From a virus: a stretch of DNA of 64,000 nucleotides. A program made the position numbers and the translations under genes. The notes under the pieces are model-generated. The model saw only the letters and a list, made by a program, of their open reading frames with translations. It made no database searches and was not told the origin of the DNA. Location of the stretch: positions 1-64,000 of IMG/VR virus record IMGVR_UViG_3300049893_002454; one strand, written 5' to 3'. How positions within the stretch are numbered: position 1 is the stretch's first letter; the number at the start of each line of letters is the position of its first letter. Positions 62,778 through 64,000 of this stretch are shown in pieces.

Positions 62778-63206
62778 ATGGCATCTAAAAGTGACCCGAT
62801 ACAGTTTAAATATCGCGAAATGAGCCTCGAGCCATCGCTATTGGGCAATTTCTGCGAATCTGATGGGCTTTACAGTACTGACTATCAAAAAACCGATGAA
62901 TTATTAGATCTTGTGGATGAGTTGAATGAACGGATCCGCGAGATTATAACCGTTCGTCTAACTGACCGGCAGCGGGAAGTAATGGAGCTGCTATATTATC
63001 ATGGACTCACACAGACCGAAGTCGCACTTAGACTTGGGTTGTGTCAGCCTACCATACACAAGACCACATCTGGCAACCTTGACTATAAAAATGGTGGTAA
63101 GAGATATGGCGGGGCACTGAAGAAGATTAAAAAAATCTGTGATGAGGATGAACGTATTAGCTTTATTATGAAACGTATAACCGAAATTAAGACAGGAAGT
63201 ATATGA
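62778..63206 (+). CDS. Sigma region 4-like HTH regulator
   Basis: 142 residues. LTDRQREVMELLYYHGLTQT and EVALRLGLCQPTIHKTTSGN are a sigma-70 region 4/LuxR-like HTH. The N-terminal half is helical with no other sigma region. The ATG at 62778 has GGAGAT upstream; ATG 62766 would add four residues. It could be a small sigma-type or anti-repressor factor. Confidence 0.7.
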   Translation: MASKSDPIQFKYREMSLEPSLLGNFCESDGLYSTDYQKTDELLDLVDELNERIREIITVRLTDRQREVMELLYYHGLTQTEVALRLGLCQPTIHKTTSGNLDYKNGGKRYGGALKKIKKICDEDERISFIMKRITEIKTGSI

Positions 63207-63346
63207 AGAAGACTGGGATTACTGTTAAGGTATATGAGCGCACCAAGCAAGTTGCAGAGGATGGTTTTAGTCAGGCTAGAGTAGTATTGTGTTGTCAGGG
63301 TAAGGCTCATACCCATGGCGGTTTAGGATGGAAGTATTTGACCTAA
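63203..63346 (+). CDS. Small ORF between the HTH regulator and the next gene
   Basis: 47 residues (MKKTGITVKVYERTKQVAED), with CC and HTHGG near the end. It overlaps the regulator stop by ATGA and its end carries TAAGGAG, the ribosome site of the following gene. No family recognised. Confidence 0.5.
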   Translation: MKKTGITVKVYERTKQVAEDGFSQARVVLCCQGKAHTHGGLGWKYLT

Positions 63347-63356
63347 GGAGTATTGT

Positions 63357-63947
63357 ATGAAATATACAGAAGAAAGCATTAGTTTAGAACTAGAGAAACT
63401 AAATAAAGAAATGCATTCACTTAATAGTGAAATTGAAAAAATGCGATACACAAGTCTACCATCCGAGGTTGAGCCTGGTACTTGGTATAAAATAAAGTTA
63501 CCAGAAGGGGAGTTTCTACGAAGAGCTGGGGAACATTTGCAACAATATGCTGAGCTAAAGCGCGACAGGAGAGCCCTAGAGTATATGCTCAGAGAGTTGC
63601 GTGATGAGGAGAAGAGGCGTAAAAATATAGTCCCCAAGGAAAAGAATTCAGATGACTATAGCTTTAATCTAGATTTCGAATCACTCGCATCCCGCAGAGC
63701 TGCCCGTTTGTTAAAAATTGCCGCTTGTGCGTGTGATGAAATGGGCGCTGAAGATCACGAAGATGAAGATTATATGTCTCATCAGAACGCGACCGCTATA
63801 CTAGAGCAAGCGATTTTTATTGCAAAAACAATATCTGAACATACCGGAGAGGGCCATAAGTTGGATGACTGGTTGGAAGATAAGATTTCCAAGGTGGCCG
63901 ACGACATGGATGAAATTTTTAAGTACTTAAAGCATGGTAAAGATTAA
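63357..63947 (+). CDS. Uncharacterised coiled-coil protein
   Basis: 196 residues. A long N-terminal coiled coil (ISLELEKLNKEMHSLNSEIE) and a C-terminal segment HKLDDWLEDKISKVADDMDE that resembles the W-x-x-S/D-K-I-x-K-A-D-D pattern of phage small proteins. TAAGGAG site upstream of the ATG. Function unknown. Confidence 0.65.
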   Translation: MKYTEESISLELEKLNKEMHSLNSEIEKMRYTSLPSEVEPGTWYKIKLPEGEFLRRAGEHLQQYAELKRDRRALEYMLRELRDEEKRRKNIVPKEKNSDDYSFNLDFESLASRRAARLLKIAACACDEMGAEDHEDEDYMSHQNATAILEQAIFIAKTISEHTGEGHKLDDWLEDKISKVADDMDEIFKYLKHGKD

Positions 63948-63967
63948 TTGTACGAACTGATAATATT

Positions 63968-63997
63968 AAGTATCTATCAATAACCAACTAGATACTT
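63968..63997. other. 9-bp inverted repeat near the right edge
   Basis: AAGTATCTA (63968-63976) and TAGATACTT (63989-63997) form a perfect A/T-rich stem with a 12-base loop just past the last gene. It may be a weak terminator or a regulatory site. Confidence 0.45.
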
Positions 63998-64000
63998 TGA

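Noticed and set aside
1-64000. CRISPR arrays
   Set aside because: All repeats found are coding or 9-bp low-complexity arrays; none shows the repeat-spacer layout.

Overview
The window is a continuous, almost gap-free stretch of a large tailed-phage (probably jumbo phage) genome. All genes lie on the + strand. Most neighbours overlap by 4 bases (ATGA or GTGA) or are a few bases apart, and the DNA looks AT-rich. The phage assignment rests on a T4-like replication/recombination core: UvsX/RecA, gp46/gp47-like SbcC/SbcD, an SSB with an acidic tail, a primase split into two genes, RuvC and a replicative DnaE polymerase. Two inteins sit inside these enzymes and there are sigma-like factors. No ribosomal operon, tRNA, capsid, portal or terminase gene was seen. 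The sugar genes, a secreted metalloprotease and the chaperone types suggest a Gram-negative host, but the host cannot be fixed from this window.

Layout. 3-2405: end of a protein with 27 tandem 23-residue repeats and a C-terminal membrane segment. 2402-21282: a sugar/glycan cassette of about 24 genes: many glycosyltransferases, GDP-mannose dehydratase, UDP-GlcNAc 2-epimerase, a short UDP-sugar dehydrogenase, a HAD-nucleotidyltransferase fusion, SDR epimerases, an RmlC-like cupin and methyltransferases. 21283-22230: a repeat-rich interval with tandem mini-ORFs that resemble the start of the next gene. 22231-27993: an L-2-hydroxyglutarate oxidase-like flavoenzyme, two A-type Fe-S carriers, peptide deformylase with a SEC-C tail, GroEL and a NifS/IscS-like cysteine desulfurase. 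28047-33911: nucleotide and proteostasis genes (I78-like inhibitor, IMPDH/GMPR, NUDIX, ribosomal protein bS21, ClpP, secreted metalloprotease) and unknowns. 33908-41644: primase zinc domain, SbcD/SbcC, a PD-(D/E)XK Fe-S nuclease interrupted by a class 3 intein, and a sigma-like factor. 41641-46986: a 1294-residue unknown protein and a trigger factor. 47049-58973: DnaE with a class 1 intein, SSB, RuvC, DnaJ, UvsX and a tandem duplication of a small gene. 58966-63947: TOPRIM primase half, four divergent tandem paralogues, and a sigma region-4-like regulator.

How the genes fit together. Three programmes stand out. First, a glycan programme that could decorate virions or modify the host surface. 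Second, a nascent-protein programme covering ribosome selection (bS21), N-terminal processing (deformylase), ribosome-bound folding (trigger factor), later folding (DnaJ, GroEL) and turnover (ClpP). Third, an Fe-S programme (desulfurase plus two carriers) that could supply the phage's own Fe-S nuclease. These joint roles are inferred from gene content; family assignments come from motifs read directly in the translations.
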